This document shows, in pieces, positions 1 through 6,829 of a DNA stretch of 28,080 nucleotides. The first letter of the stretch is position 1. Every line of letters begins with the position of its first letter. Under the pieces are notes generated by a model. The model had not been told where the DNA came from, made no database searches, and saw only the letters and a list, made by a program, of their open reading frames with translations. Both the position numbers and the translations under genes were made by a program. This DNA comes from Clostridiales bacterium. Lineage in GTDB: Bacteria; Bacillota; Clostridia; Oscillospirales; CAG-382. The stretch covers positions 1 to 28,080 of the forward strand of contig SFLA01000014.1 in assembly GCA_004553575.1 (NCBI GenBank), in the 5' to 3' direction.

Positions 1-107
1 AAGAGGATAACCAGAATTTCCTTCTTATGCACACGATAGGCGTTAACGTATCCGGTCAGGTCGCCTCGGTAATCGCAGGCGGAATAATACTGAGTATGCT
101 TGCTTAA
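1..107 (+). CDS. Sodium ion-translocating decarboxylase beta subunit (3' end only)
   Basis: Only the last 34 codons are present, in the frame starting at base 3 and ending with TAA at 105-107. The peptide has the form NFLLMHTIGVNVSGQVASV followed by a glycine-rich hydrophobic helix ending SMLA. This closely resembles the conserved C-terminus of OadB/GcdB/MmdB beta subunits (family form FLLMHAMGPNVAG...). That polytopic membrane subunit couples decarboxylation of a biotin-bound carboxyl group (from oxaloacetate, methylmalonyl-CoA or glutaconyl-CoA) to Na+ export. Which substrate applies here cannot be told from the fragment. The next gene encodes a gamma-like small subunit, which supports the call. 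The ribosome site of that gene (AAAGGGGGC) begins right at this stop codon, so the two are co-transcribed. Confidence 0.75.
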   Translation, partial: EDNQNFLLMHTIGVNVSGQVASVIAGGIILSMLA

Positions 108-121
108 AGGGGGCGCGTATA

Positions 122-241
122 ATGGAAATGTTTTATAAATCACTTGAGATAATGGGGCTCGGAATGGCGGGAATATTCATCGTCACCGCCGTCATAGTCG
201 CCGCAATGCTCATTCTGTCAAAAATCAGTGGTAAGAATTAA
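122..241 (+). CDS. OadG-like small membrane subunit of the Na+-pumping decarboxylase
   Basis: This is a 39-residue protein. It begins MEMFYKSLEIMGLGMAG and continues with a single hydrophobic segment (about residues 12-33), ending in a short basic tail SKISGKN. Gamma subunits of oxaloacetate/methylmalonyl-CoA decarboxylases (OadG family) are small one-helix proteins that hold the alpha and beta subunits together, and their N-termini read similarly (a few polar residues, then a GxGM-type helix start). This copy is much shorter than the roughly 80-120 residue classical OadG and lacks the Pro/Ala linker and zinc-binding tail. It therefore matches the 'OadG-related small transporter subunit' type. 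It has a good AAAGGGGGC ribosome site about 8 bases before the ATG and lies 14 bases after the beta-subunit stop. Confidence 0.65.
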   Translation: MEMFYKSLEIMGLGMAGIFIVTAVIVAAMLILSKISGKN

Positions 242-255
242 CGGAGATGAAACCG

Positions 256-1059
256 ATGTACCGCAAACAGTTGTTTGGTATGCTGCTCGCCGCGGCAGTG
301 CTGTGTTCCTCATGCGTAAGTATCGCAGAAGTGTCCGATACCGACTCCGGATCAGTTACCGATACGTCGGTATGCAGTATTCCGGATTCATCCGAGGTAT
401 CGCTTCCCGTTGAAGATTCGTCCGTGTGCGACATATCCGACGAATTATCCGAAGACGCTTCGGACGATACGGAAGATATAGTTTCAGAGGTATCCGAAGC
501 GGATTTCACGTTTGAGGTGATTGACGGCGTGACCTATATAAACGGCATACTGCTCGTCAACAAATCATATCTTCTGCCCGAAAGCTATTCTCCCGGCGGA
601 CTGCTCCCCGAGGTCAAGTCGGCATTTGACGATATGGTTGCCGCCGCAGCCGGAGACGGAATCAAGTTGTACGTCGTATCGGGCTTCCGCAGCTACGGCA
701 CGCAGAAGTATTTGTATGAATCCTACCTCAAGCGGGATCCCCAGGAGACGGTCGATACCTATTCCGCCAGACCCGGAGCGTCGGAGCATCAGACCGGAAT
801 GGCAATAGACGTAAACCGCTGTTCGAGCAGCTTTGCCGGAACTCCGGAGGCAATATGGCTGGCGGAGCATTGCGCCGAATACGGCTTTATAGTCAGATAC
901 CCTCTCGGAAAAGAGAGTATTACCGGCTATAAATACGAGCCGTGGCATATCCGTTATATCGGAGACGCCGACCTTGCCGCTTACCTTATGGAAAATGACA
1001 TCTGCCTTGAGGAATACCTGAACGTAACCTCCGTTTACAACAGCGAATATAAATACTGA
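256..1059 (+). CDS. VanY-type D-alanyl-D-alanine carboxypeptidase lipoprotein (M15B)
   Basis: 267 residues. I chose ATG 256 over ATG 247 because GGAG at 243-246 abuts the first ATG but lies 9 bases before the second. Residues 1-20 form a lipoprotein-like signal ending LCSSC (lipidated Cys20 expected, although -3 is Cys and not the usual Leu). Residues 21-83 are a Ser/Asp/Glu/Val-rich stalk. The rest is an M15B peptidase domain: SGFRSYGTQ at 142-150, SEHQTGMAIDV at 177-187 (zinc ligands His178 and Asp185), and EPWH at 228-231 (catalytic Glu228, zinc ligand His231). Enzymes of this type trim the terminal D-Ala of peptidoglycan stem peptides outside the membrane. The gene follows the decarboxylase subunit by 14 bases, so it is probably transcribed with it. 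No vancomycin-resistance genes are nearby, so a housekeeping cell-wall role is likelier than resistance. Confidence 0.85.
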   Translation: MYRKQLFGMLLAAAVLCSSCVSIAEVSDTDSGSVTDTSVCSIPDSSEVSLPVEDSSVCDISDELSEDASDDTEDIVSEVSEADFTFEVIDGVTYINGILLVNKSYLLPESYSPGGLLPEVKSAFDDMVAAAAGDGIKLYVVSGFRSYGTQKYLYESYLKRDPQETVDTYSARPGASEHQTGMAIDVNRCSSSFAGTPEAIWLAEHCAEYGFIVRYPLGKESITGYKYEPWHIRYIGDADLAAYLMENDICLEEYLNVTSVYNSEYKY

Positions 1060-1081
1060 TTATTCATCCGATGAATTTCAA

Positions 1082-1120
1082 GGACGGCACGCTCCTATAA
1101 AGAGCGTGCCGTCCGTTTTA
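1082..1120 (+). terminator. Rho-independent terminator after the VanY-type gene
   Basis: A perfect 13-base-pair stem (GGACGGCACGCTC, 1082-1094, with GAGCGTGCCGTCC, 1102-1114) has a 7-base loop and is followed by GTTTTA. It lies between two convergent genes. The minus-strand side lacks a clean T run, so it may also slow the opposing glycolipid operon but is best for the plus strand. Confidence 0.85.
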
Positions 1121-1150
1121 CCGCAGTTACACGGCGTTTATTCGTTAATT

Positions 1151-2419
1151 TTACGTTTTATCGGACCGGTCAGACAAAGGCTGACGGAGCTTTTCGAGAG
1201 CCCTGAATACTTCGCTTACCGCCTCGATCGCGTTGTCAAGATGCGCAGGCATACGCTGCGTCTCGCCCGCACGGTATGCTCGTATCACATCCGAATACCT
1301 TGCGACGGCGCCGGCAACGCTGTCCTCCCACGAAAGATAGAGGTCACGCGAGGCGGCGTGTCCGAGCTTGGAAAACAGCTCCGGATTATCGGCAAGACGC
1401 TTCAGCGCCGAAGCGAGCTCGTCTGCAGATTCGCCGATAAGCACCGCGTTCACCCCGTCGGTAACACCCTCTGCGGAGCTGCTCCCTCGGATAAGCACGC
1501 TTGCGGTCGAGCATGCAGCAGCCTCTTTAACCACTATCGGGTTGTTGTCAAACACGGACGGGAGCAAAAACAGATCGGCGCGGCTGTATATTGCACGGAG
1601 CTTTTTGCGGTCTCTCACCGCGCCGGCAAATACCGTCTTTCCGGATATACCCAGCGAACGTGCATACTCCTTCGCTTCTGCAAGGTCGTCGCCGTCTCCG
1701 ACAAACAGCATTCTGAAATCGACGCCCGAATCCATAAGCTTCTTAAGCCCGTCAAGTATAATCCATATGCCTTTATACCGTATCATCCTGCCCACGAACA
1801 GAAGCACGGGAATTCCGTCCGCCAGCGCGAATTCGTCGCTCACGGCACGCTGCTCCTCCGCAGGCGCGGGTGCGTTCTCGAATTCGACTCCGTTGAGCAT
1901 TATGCGGTAATCACCGTCATAGCCGAGACTCCGGAGGTTCTCGCCCGCTCCGCGGTTGACCACCCACACCTCGTCGGCAGACTTGATGTTATCAAGTATA
2001 AACTTTATTGCCGTTTCCCGGAACAGCTTGCTTTCTATTGCACGGTGTATATCTATATCGAACTTGGTGTGATAGGTCAGTATCATGGGCGCACCGGTAT
2101 TCTCGCGAAGCTGACGGCAGAGCACCGCCGAAGCTACCGGGCAATGACAGTGTATTACATCCGGCATAAACTCGGCAAGACGGCGCATTCCGTGGGCGGT
2201 AAAGGGAACTCCGGCGCGGTATCCTACCAGGCGAGTTGTATCTATACTGCCGTAGCGGACTACCTCGAAAGGATAATCGTCGGTAACATTCGGATATCTC
2301 GGAACGGCTACGGCCGCATTGCCATATCTTTCCTGGATAATCCGCGCATAATTAATAACGGTATTTGCAACGCCGTCGTACAAAGGCGGAAACGAATCGT
2401 TTGCAAGACATACATTCAT
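1151..2419 (-). CDS. GT4-family glycosyltransferase (last gene of the glycolipid operon)
   Basis: 422 residues, starting MNVCLANDSFPP. ATG 2419 is preferred over an in-frame ATG at 2485 because it forms an ATGA overlap with the stop of the upstream acyltransferase and has AAGGAAC just before it. It has the GT-B fold pattern of family 4: an N-terminal acceptor half with a flexible YDGVANTV loop (14-21) and YHTKFD (116-121), a linker, then FVGRMIRYKG (208-217) and the nucleotide-sugar site around SVFDNNPIVVKEAAA. In that last motif the usual EX7E pair is Asp291-X7-Glu299, a variant seen in some GT4 enzymes. Such retaining enzymes move a sugar from a nucleotide donor to lipids or growing glycans on the cytoplasmic face of the membrane. 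Alternation with acyltransferases suggests a lipid acceptor, which is inference. Confidence 0.8.
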   Translation of the reverse strand: MNVCLANDSFPPLYDGVANTVINYARIIQERYGNAAVAVPRYPNVTDDYPFEVVRYGSIDTTRLVGYRAGVPFTAHGMRRLAEFMPDVIHCHCPVASAVLCRQLRENTGAPMILTYHTKFDIDIHRAIESKLFRETAIKFILDNIKSADEVWVVNRGAGENLRSLGYDGDYRIMLNGVEFENAPAPAEEQRAVSDEFALADGIPVLLFVGRMIRYKGIWIILDGLKKLMDSGVDFRMLFVGDGDDLAEAKEYARSLGISGKTVFAGAVRDRKKLRAIYSRADLFLLPSVFDNNPIVVKEAAACSTASVLIRGSSSAEGVTDGVNAVLIGESADELASALKRLADNPELFSKLGHAASRDLYLSWEDSVAGAVARYSDVIRAYRAGETQRMPAHLDNAIEAVSEVFRALEKLRQPLSDRSDKT

Positions 2420-3180
2420 TCGCAGTTCCTTTCGTATCGCACATATTCGTAACTTCCCGCAGCATCGGCAGTCATACGCGACCATACCGCGTCGCGCAGT
2501 TGTTTTCTTTCCGTTCCGTCGGGATACACGGGGTCTCCGACTTTAACCGTTATACACGGCGGAAGCCGCTTGAACAGCTTTCTGCAGCGGTAGGTGACGG
2601 TGCACGGCACCGCCGGCAGCGAATTCCGCAGCGGATACACGAAAGATCCGTCGGGATAATCGCGTATTTTATTATAATACGGCCATATATGCGCCTCGGG
2701 ATAAATGCATATAGCATCGCCCACCGATGCAAAGTGATCGACCGCGGCGTGAAAATGCTTTCTCCCCTCTGCATCACAGGCGAGAGGTATCCCGCCGAGC
2801 ATGGGCACCAGAAACCGTACCGCAGGCACCGATACCGCATCCGGCCCCACGATTATCCTGCACTTCTTAGGAAAGGTCACAAGCGAAGGAATGAATGCAT
2901 CGGCAACGTTCTGTGTGTGATTGACATACAGAAAATACCCGGTTTTAATACCTCGTATCGCCCGCTTGTTCTCGATACGGATACCGAATCCGATCTTACA
3001 GTACGCCCAGGCGATCGGAGTAGCGATTATTCTGTACAGAAACGCGGCACCGAGCTTCCAGAAAATGTTATTGTGAACATATCGGAAGCTGCCGTCCACC
3101 CGCCGGGTTTTTATTCTTCCTCCGGTCGCCGCAAAATCGTCGCTGCGTTCGTCATTATACCTGACCGTTTTTTTATTCAT
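2416..3180 (-). CDS. PlsC-like acyltransferase with an unusual HX5D motif
   Basis: 254 residues, starting MNKKTVRYNDERSD. It overlaps the upstream glycosyltransferase by 8 bases and has no clear ribosome site, so translation is probably coupled. A hydrophobic segment at about 47-62 is followed by YVNHTQNVADAFIPS (85-99). This is the place of the PlsC NHX4D motif, but the spacing is His88-X5-Asp94. Later come a GPDAV block (112-116), YPEAHIWPYY (160-169, in place of the FPEGTR block) and FVYPL (180-184). The fold is that of 1-acylglycerol-phosphate acyltransferases, which pass an acyl chain from acyl-ACP, acyl-CoA or acyl-phosphate to a hydroxyl group at the membrane. The altered spacing and the PEAH block suggest a non-standard acceptor, perhaps a glycolipid (inference). 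It overlaps the downstream glycosyltransferase as ATGA. Confidence 0.7.
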   Translation of the reverse strand: MNKKTVRYNDERSDDFAATGGRIKTRRVDGSFRYVHNNIFWKLGAAFLYRIIATPIAWAYCKIGFGIRIENKRAIRGIKTGYFLYVNHTQNVADAFIPSLVTFPKKCRIIVGPDAVSVPAVRFLVPMLGGIPLACDAEGRKHFHAAVDHFASVGDAICIYPEAHIWPYYNKIRDYPDGSFVYPLRNSLPAVPCTVTYRCRKLFKRLPPCITVKVGDPVYPDGTERKQLRDAVWSRMTADAAGSYEYVRYERNCE

Positions 3181-4321
3181 GAGCGCAAACGCGGGTTGCC
3201 GCCGCTTCCTTAAGCATCCGTTCCATCATGTCCATGCAGATGTCCTGATCGAACTGTTTTGCGAATCCCTCGTACTCCCTCCGGCATTCTTCCTTTTCTG
3301 CAGGATGCTCTATCCACCAGTCTATCCGCTCGGCAAGCGAGGTCGGGTCGTTGCAGCGAAACAGATTGCGCTCGCTCATCGCAAAGAAACGTGTAGCCGA
3401 GCGCGGAGAATCGGATATAACCGGCACAAGCCCGCAGGTTATCGCCTCGAGACAGGCAATCGCCTCGATCTCTATTTCGGCAGGGTGTACGTACAAATCC
3501 GAATAATTCAGCACATCAAGCATCTCTTCACGGGAGAAAAACTTGAATTCGGGAAACACCGGAAGCTTCTCTGCCTGTTTGCGCAGTTTTTGTTCAAGCG
3601 GACCCGCACCCGCGAATATAAGCTGAATCTTATCGGAATACCGCGAAGCAAGCACCGCGTTTATAAGCACGGAATGCGATTTCTCGCGGCTGTACCTGCC
3701 GGTAAACAGTATAACGATTTTGTCTTTCATATCCTGCGGCTTTTCGACAGAGCGGCGTACAAACCGCTTTGATACACCGTTGGATATGACATATGCGTTG
3801 GTTTTGTGTCCGACCGATTCCTCGAACACTTCGCGGATAAACTCAGTCGGATAATGCACTGCGGTGCAGCGGCTGTATATCGTGTCGTAAAATACCTTGT
3901 AGGTTTTACGGTTGGCAATACGGGAATTCATTACACGAAGGTGATTTGTAAGGTTTTCAGCCTGACAGTGAAACGAAGCCGTAACGGGTATCCCCATCGA
4001 CTGTGCGATCTTAAGCGCGTGTGCCGCAAGGAAAAACGGTGTTACCAGATGAACCACGTCAGATCCGCTTATCGCTTTTTCAAGCGAATCGTCATCCGGT
4101 CTGGCAATGCATACACCGTTGCTCTTTACGTAATTGTTCAGTATTCCGAAATTTATCGGCTCCACGGCAACATATCCCGATTCGCCTTTGCGCTCCTCAT
4201 CCGGACACACGACCGTAACATCGTGATTCTTTTCGCGAAGCGATCTTATAAGGTTCATTGCCGCCACGGTCGTGCCGTTGTTTTCGGCTCCGAGAACATC
4301 GCACACTATGGTAATCTTCAT
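3173..4321 (-). CDS. GT4-family glycosyltransferase, diacylglycerol glycosyltransferase-like
   Basis: 382 residues, starting MKITIVCDVLGAENNG. The start has GAGGAATTGAAAAC before it, overlapping the TGA of the upstream acyltransferase. The N-terminal half carries NNGTTVAAMNLIRSL (14-28) and FHCQAENLTNHL (117-128), similar to the H-Q-P-E-N motif of bacterial glycosyl-diacylglycerol synthases. The C-terminal half has LFTGRYSREKS (205-215), FAGAGPLE (236-243), YVHPAE (277-282) and a classic EX7E at Glu284/Glu292 (EIEAIACLEA). The likely reaction is transfer of a hexose from a UDP-sugar to a lipid on the inner leaflet. Lipid specificity is inferred from that motif and from the acyltransferases on both sides; other acceptors, such as polyprenyl-phosphate-linked sugars, cannot be excluded. 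Confidence 0.8.
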   Translation of the reverse strand: MKITIVCDVLGAENNGTTVAAMNLIRSLREKNHDVTVVCPDEERKGESGYVAVEPINFGILNNYVKSNGVCIARPDDDSLEKAISGSDVVHLVTPFFLAAHALKIAQSMGIPVTASFHCQAENLTNHLRVMNSRIANRKTYKVFYDTIYSRCTAVHYPTEFIREVFEESVGHKTNAYVISNGVSKRFVRRSVEKPQDMKDKIVILFTGRYSREKSHSVLINAVLASRYSDKIQLIFAGAGPLEQKLRKQAEKLPVFPEFKFFSREEMLDVLNYSDLYVHPAEIEIEAIACLEAITCGLVPVISDSPRSATRFFAMSERNLFRCNDPTSLAERIDWWIEHPAEKEECRREYEGFAKQFDQDICMDMMERMLKEAAATRVCAHE

Positions 4322-4333
4322 GTTTTCAATTCC

Positions 4334-5530
4334 TCATTTGCAAGGCTTTCCCGTCAGAAGCCGGTACATTTCAACATATCTGTATACCGGCCATTCCGAA
4401 TCTGAACTTGCCTCGTAGTATTTTTCCCCCGCCGAAAACAGCAAGGATATCGAGCGGTGATTGCTCATTCTGGTTATGGCATACAGCTCAAAGCACTTGC
4501 TTCCGGAAGCGGATTCGAACACTATCCGGTCCGGATACAGCTTCATATCCGCGCCGGACAGCAGCACATTCGCTTTTTTACCGCCGGCTTCCGAGAGCGT
4601 GATGCCGTTTTGACTGCAAAGAACATGCCCGGGACTGCCGAGCCATTCCGAACGGTGCGACGCGACATAATCGCGCTGCCACACATCCCAGTCGGCAATA
4701 TTGTCGAACACGGCAGGCTCTCCTTCGAAAAAACCGTAATCGTTAATGCGGACAGAATACCCGCACCGGCAGGAAAAGGTATTGCCCGTTCCGCGCATGG
4801 TACCGATTCCGCCGCATTCCGGGCATATGTACAGAGCGTTTTCAAGCCCTGCGGCAGGCGAATCGCAGGAATAACGGCAATGCAAGCCACGCTGATCCTC
4901 GAAAACGTCGACGAAAAGGTCGCGTTTAATAACCTCGTTAATCTCGTCAACCGTCATTTTATCCAGCTGCTCGCGCGAATATTCGGCAACTATCTCGCAC
5001 CGTGCCTCACCCTTCCGTTTTTCGGACGCCCAGACGGGATCGCAGAGATACCCGCCGGACAAACGGCAGGTGATAAGGCTGCCGGAAGCGCTTTTAACCA
5101 GTTCTCCGGTTCTCGGTGAAACATACCCCGTTCTGCCGTTCAGGGTACGAACTCCCTCCGGGAACATTGCTACATTTATTCCGAGCCCGAGATTCCGTCG
5201 GATATATTCGACGGTGTCGTCGGCAGATGCCGCTTTGCGGCGCGGTATCGGGTTGATAAGAAACCGGATTATCGGCCCGAGCGGACGGCTTTTGATCAGA
5301 TGCTCGGTCGCAACAAATCGCATATAGCGCGGTATGATTAATGCTTCAATAAACGGGTCCCAGTCCGAAACGTGATTACCGAGCAGCAGAAAGGGCTCCT
5401 CGTGCGGGATATATTCGTTGCGCCCGATACCGAACCTTCGCCTCAGATATCCCTTCATAAGGAAGCGGACAAACGCCATTACGCGTCTGTTCCGTCCCAA
5501 ACCCCTTTTCCAGTAGCTGTCATCGTACAT
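4334..5530 (-). CDS. PlsC-like acyltransferase with a C-terminal zinc ribbon
   Basis: 398 residues, starting MYDDSYWKRG with AAAGGATAACGGCCC before the ATG and 14 bases after the DUF4434-like gene. Residues about 40-190 are a normal PlsC domain: GNHVSDWD (51-58; HX4D with His53 and Asp58), FVATEHLI (72-79), NPIPRRKA (93-100) and MFPEGVRT (122-129). Unlike housekeeping PlsC (about 200-250 residues), it continues with a four-cysteine zinc ribbon, CPEC at 236-239 and CRC at 254-256, and then a roughly 130-residue tail of mixed strands that I do not recognise. The PlsC part should acylate a lysophosphatidate-like or other hydroxyl acceptor at the membrane. The ribbon may bind a partner, for instance in a complex with the flanking glycosyltransferases (inference). 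Confidence 0.8.
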   Translation of the reverse strand: MYDDSYWKRGLGRNRRVMAFVRFLMKGYLRRRFGIGRNEYIPHEEPFLLLGNHVSDWDPFIEALIIPRYMRFVATEHLIKSRPLGPIIRFLINPIPRRKAASADDTVEYIRRNLGLGINVAMFPEGVRTLNGRTGYVSPRTGELVKSASGSLITCRLSGGYLCDPVWASEKRKGEARCEIVAEYSREQLDKMTVDEINEVIKRDLFVDVFEDQRGLHCRYSCDSPAAGLENALYICPECGGIGTMRGTGNTFSCRCGYSVRINDYGFFEGEPAVFDNIADWDVWQRDYVASHRSEWLGSPGHVLCSQNGITLSEAGGKKANVLLSGADMKLYPDRIVFESASGSKCFELYAITRMSNHRSISLLFSAGEKYYEASSDSEWPVYRYVEMYRLLTGKPCK

Positions 5531-5544
5531 GGGCCGTTATCCTT

Positions 5545-6528
5545 TCAGAAGCTGCGCAGAGACTCCGGGTGATTTGCCTTAAGCCAGGCGACATATTCGT
5601 TCCAGTATTTTGCTCCCGGCTCGTATCCGGTATATGCAATGCTGTTCGGATTTGTGAAAAGGCCCTGGAAGATGAACACGAGCACGTTATCCACATACGG
5701 AGATACCGCCTTGAGCTGGCGCTCCAGCCGCTCCATACCGGCAGGGATAAGCGGCACATCGCGGCGGTTGTCCGGTCCTTCCCAGGTAAAGGTCTCGACA
5801 TCGGCCCACAGTGCGCTTCTGCCCGCCTTATCGTGCGCCTTGCGGAGTATCTCGAAGCTGCGCTCGGACTGGTCGGTATCCATGGCATAACAGCCGACGG
5901 TATCCTGATATGCAATTATATCTGTGTCGAGCCGCTGAAGCTGATCTATAAACTTTGCGTCACACAGCGCCGTTTTGGTGCCGTAGGGCGCGGTAAGATA
6001 CTTCGCGTTGGGAGTGAGCCTGCGTGCAAAAGCCGTGGATTCGTTGAAATATGTAATAAACTGTTCGTTGAAGTAGGGCCATATACATGCCTCCCATGCC
6101 CAGTACCAGCCGTAAAAACTGGGGTGGTGCGAATATCTCTCGGCAAGCTCCTCGATAACGGTGAATCGTGCCTTGGCGTGATCCGGGGTAAAAATATCCT
6201 CGAACGAAACCTCGCGGTAATAATCGTTGGAAAGAAATACCTTCATTCCGTATCTGTCGCAGGCGGTCATCACTGTCTCGAGCGGGTCGGGACAGACCAT
6301 CTCGATCTTGGGTGCAACCGAAGAATCGTACACCGAACGACCGTCGGATATACAGTTGCACATAACGATATACTTCTGACCGAGCGACGCCATATCGCGA
6401 ATGAGGGCGTCCCATTTCTCGGCTGTGAAGTTCATGCAGGCGCTGTTCCAGTAAACGTGACGGCGATCCGCCCAGTAAATCGAAAACCAGGAACCGACTA
6501 TCGGCTTTGTAACGCTCGTATTCTTCAT
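5545..6528 (-). CDS. DUF4434-like TIM-barrel protein, possible glycoside hydrolase
   Basis: 327 residues, the first gene of the operon. ATG 6528 has GAGG 9 bases upstream. There is no signal peptide, so it should act in the cytoplasm. The pattern is that of a TIM-barrel glycosidase-like protein: GSWFSIYW near the N-terminus (12-19), a strand-helix rhythm including KYIVMCN and MKVFLSNDYY (95-104), FYGWYWAWE (138-146) and WADVETFTWE (241-250), then VFIFQGL near the end. Glu146 and Glu245 lie where the acid/base and nucleophile of a retaining barrel hydrolase would be expected. This resembles the DUF4434 group, whose activity is poorly known. Being cytosolic and upstream of lipid glycosyltransferases, it might process an oligosaccharide or act in sugar supply (inference). 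The family call rests on memory of motifs and is moderately sure. Confidence 0.6.
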   Translation of the reverse strand: MKNTSVTKPIVGSWFSIYWADRRHVYWNSACMNFTAEKWDALIRDMASLGQKYIVMCNCISDGRSVYDSSVAPKIEMVCPDPLETVMTACDRYGMKVFLSNDYYREVSFEDIFTPDHAKARFTVIEELAERYSHHPSFYGWYWAWEACIWPYFNEQFITYFNESTAFARRLTPNAKYLTAPYGTKTALCDAKFIDQLQRLDTDIIAYQDTVGCYAMDTDQSERSFEILRKAHDKAGRSALWADVETFTWEGPDNRRDVPLIPAGMERLERQLKAVSPYVDNVLVFIFQGLFTNPNSIAYTGYEPGAKYWNEYVAWLKANHPESLRSF

Positions 6529-6567
6529 TTCACTGTACCTCGGTTAATACTTATTATTTATGCGGTT

Positions 6568-6596
6568 ATTATATCACACAACTGACCCGCGGTCAA
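6568..6596 (-). promoter_or_regulatory. Sigma-A promoter of the glycolipid operon
   Basis: On the minus strand, TTGACC (6596-6591) is followed by exactly 17 bases and a perfect TATAAT (6573-6568). The first gene starts about 40 bases downstream. It is the only clear promoter for the five minus-strand genes that follow. Confidence 0.8.
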
Positions 6597-6761
6597 CCGT
6601 TTTTCACCGAGTGCGCATTGCTTATACCCGGGCAGCCTTCCGGACGTATGCGGCATGCGGCTTTAAGGATACGTTTGCGGATACCTTACGTTAATCCGTC
6701 CGTCGCGGACTGCACGGAGGCGCCTGTATATTAAAAACCGCTTTTATTTTTACCATTCGTA

Positions 6762-6790
6762 TTGCAAACGGCGTAAATATGTGCTAAAAT
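6762..6790 (+). promoter_or_regulatory. Promoter of nagB
   Basis: TTGCAA (6762-6767), a 17-base spacer and TAAAAT (6785-6790), with TGC directly before the -10 as an extended -10 element. The ribosome site GGAGG (6816-6820) and ATG 6830 follow at normal distances. Confidence 0.65.
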
Positions 6791-6829
6791 TCAGTGCGTA
6801 ATAACTACCGAAATCGGAGGAATACAAAA

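Larger units (their letters stand above)
6529..6829. other. Intergenic region with two divergent promoters
   Basis: This 301-base gap holds the promoter of the glycolipid operon on its left and the nagB promoter on its right. Between them (about 6600-6755) I see no ORF with a ribosome site, no RNA gene and no convincing hairpin. Confidence 0.7.

Noticed and set aside
256..1059. Vancomycin resistance gene interpretation of the VanY-type peptidase
   Set aside because: No vanR/S, vanH, ligase or vanX is nearby, and M15B lipoproteins are common housekeeping enzymes in Clostridia.
1106..2452. A plus-strand open frame of about 450 codons opposite the GT4 gene
   Set aside because: Rich in Arg/His/Cys with no domain logic; it overlaps the terminator at 1082-1120, and the opposite strand encodes a clear GT4 enzyme.
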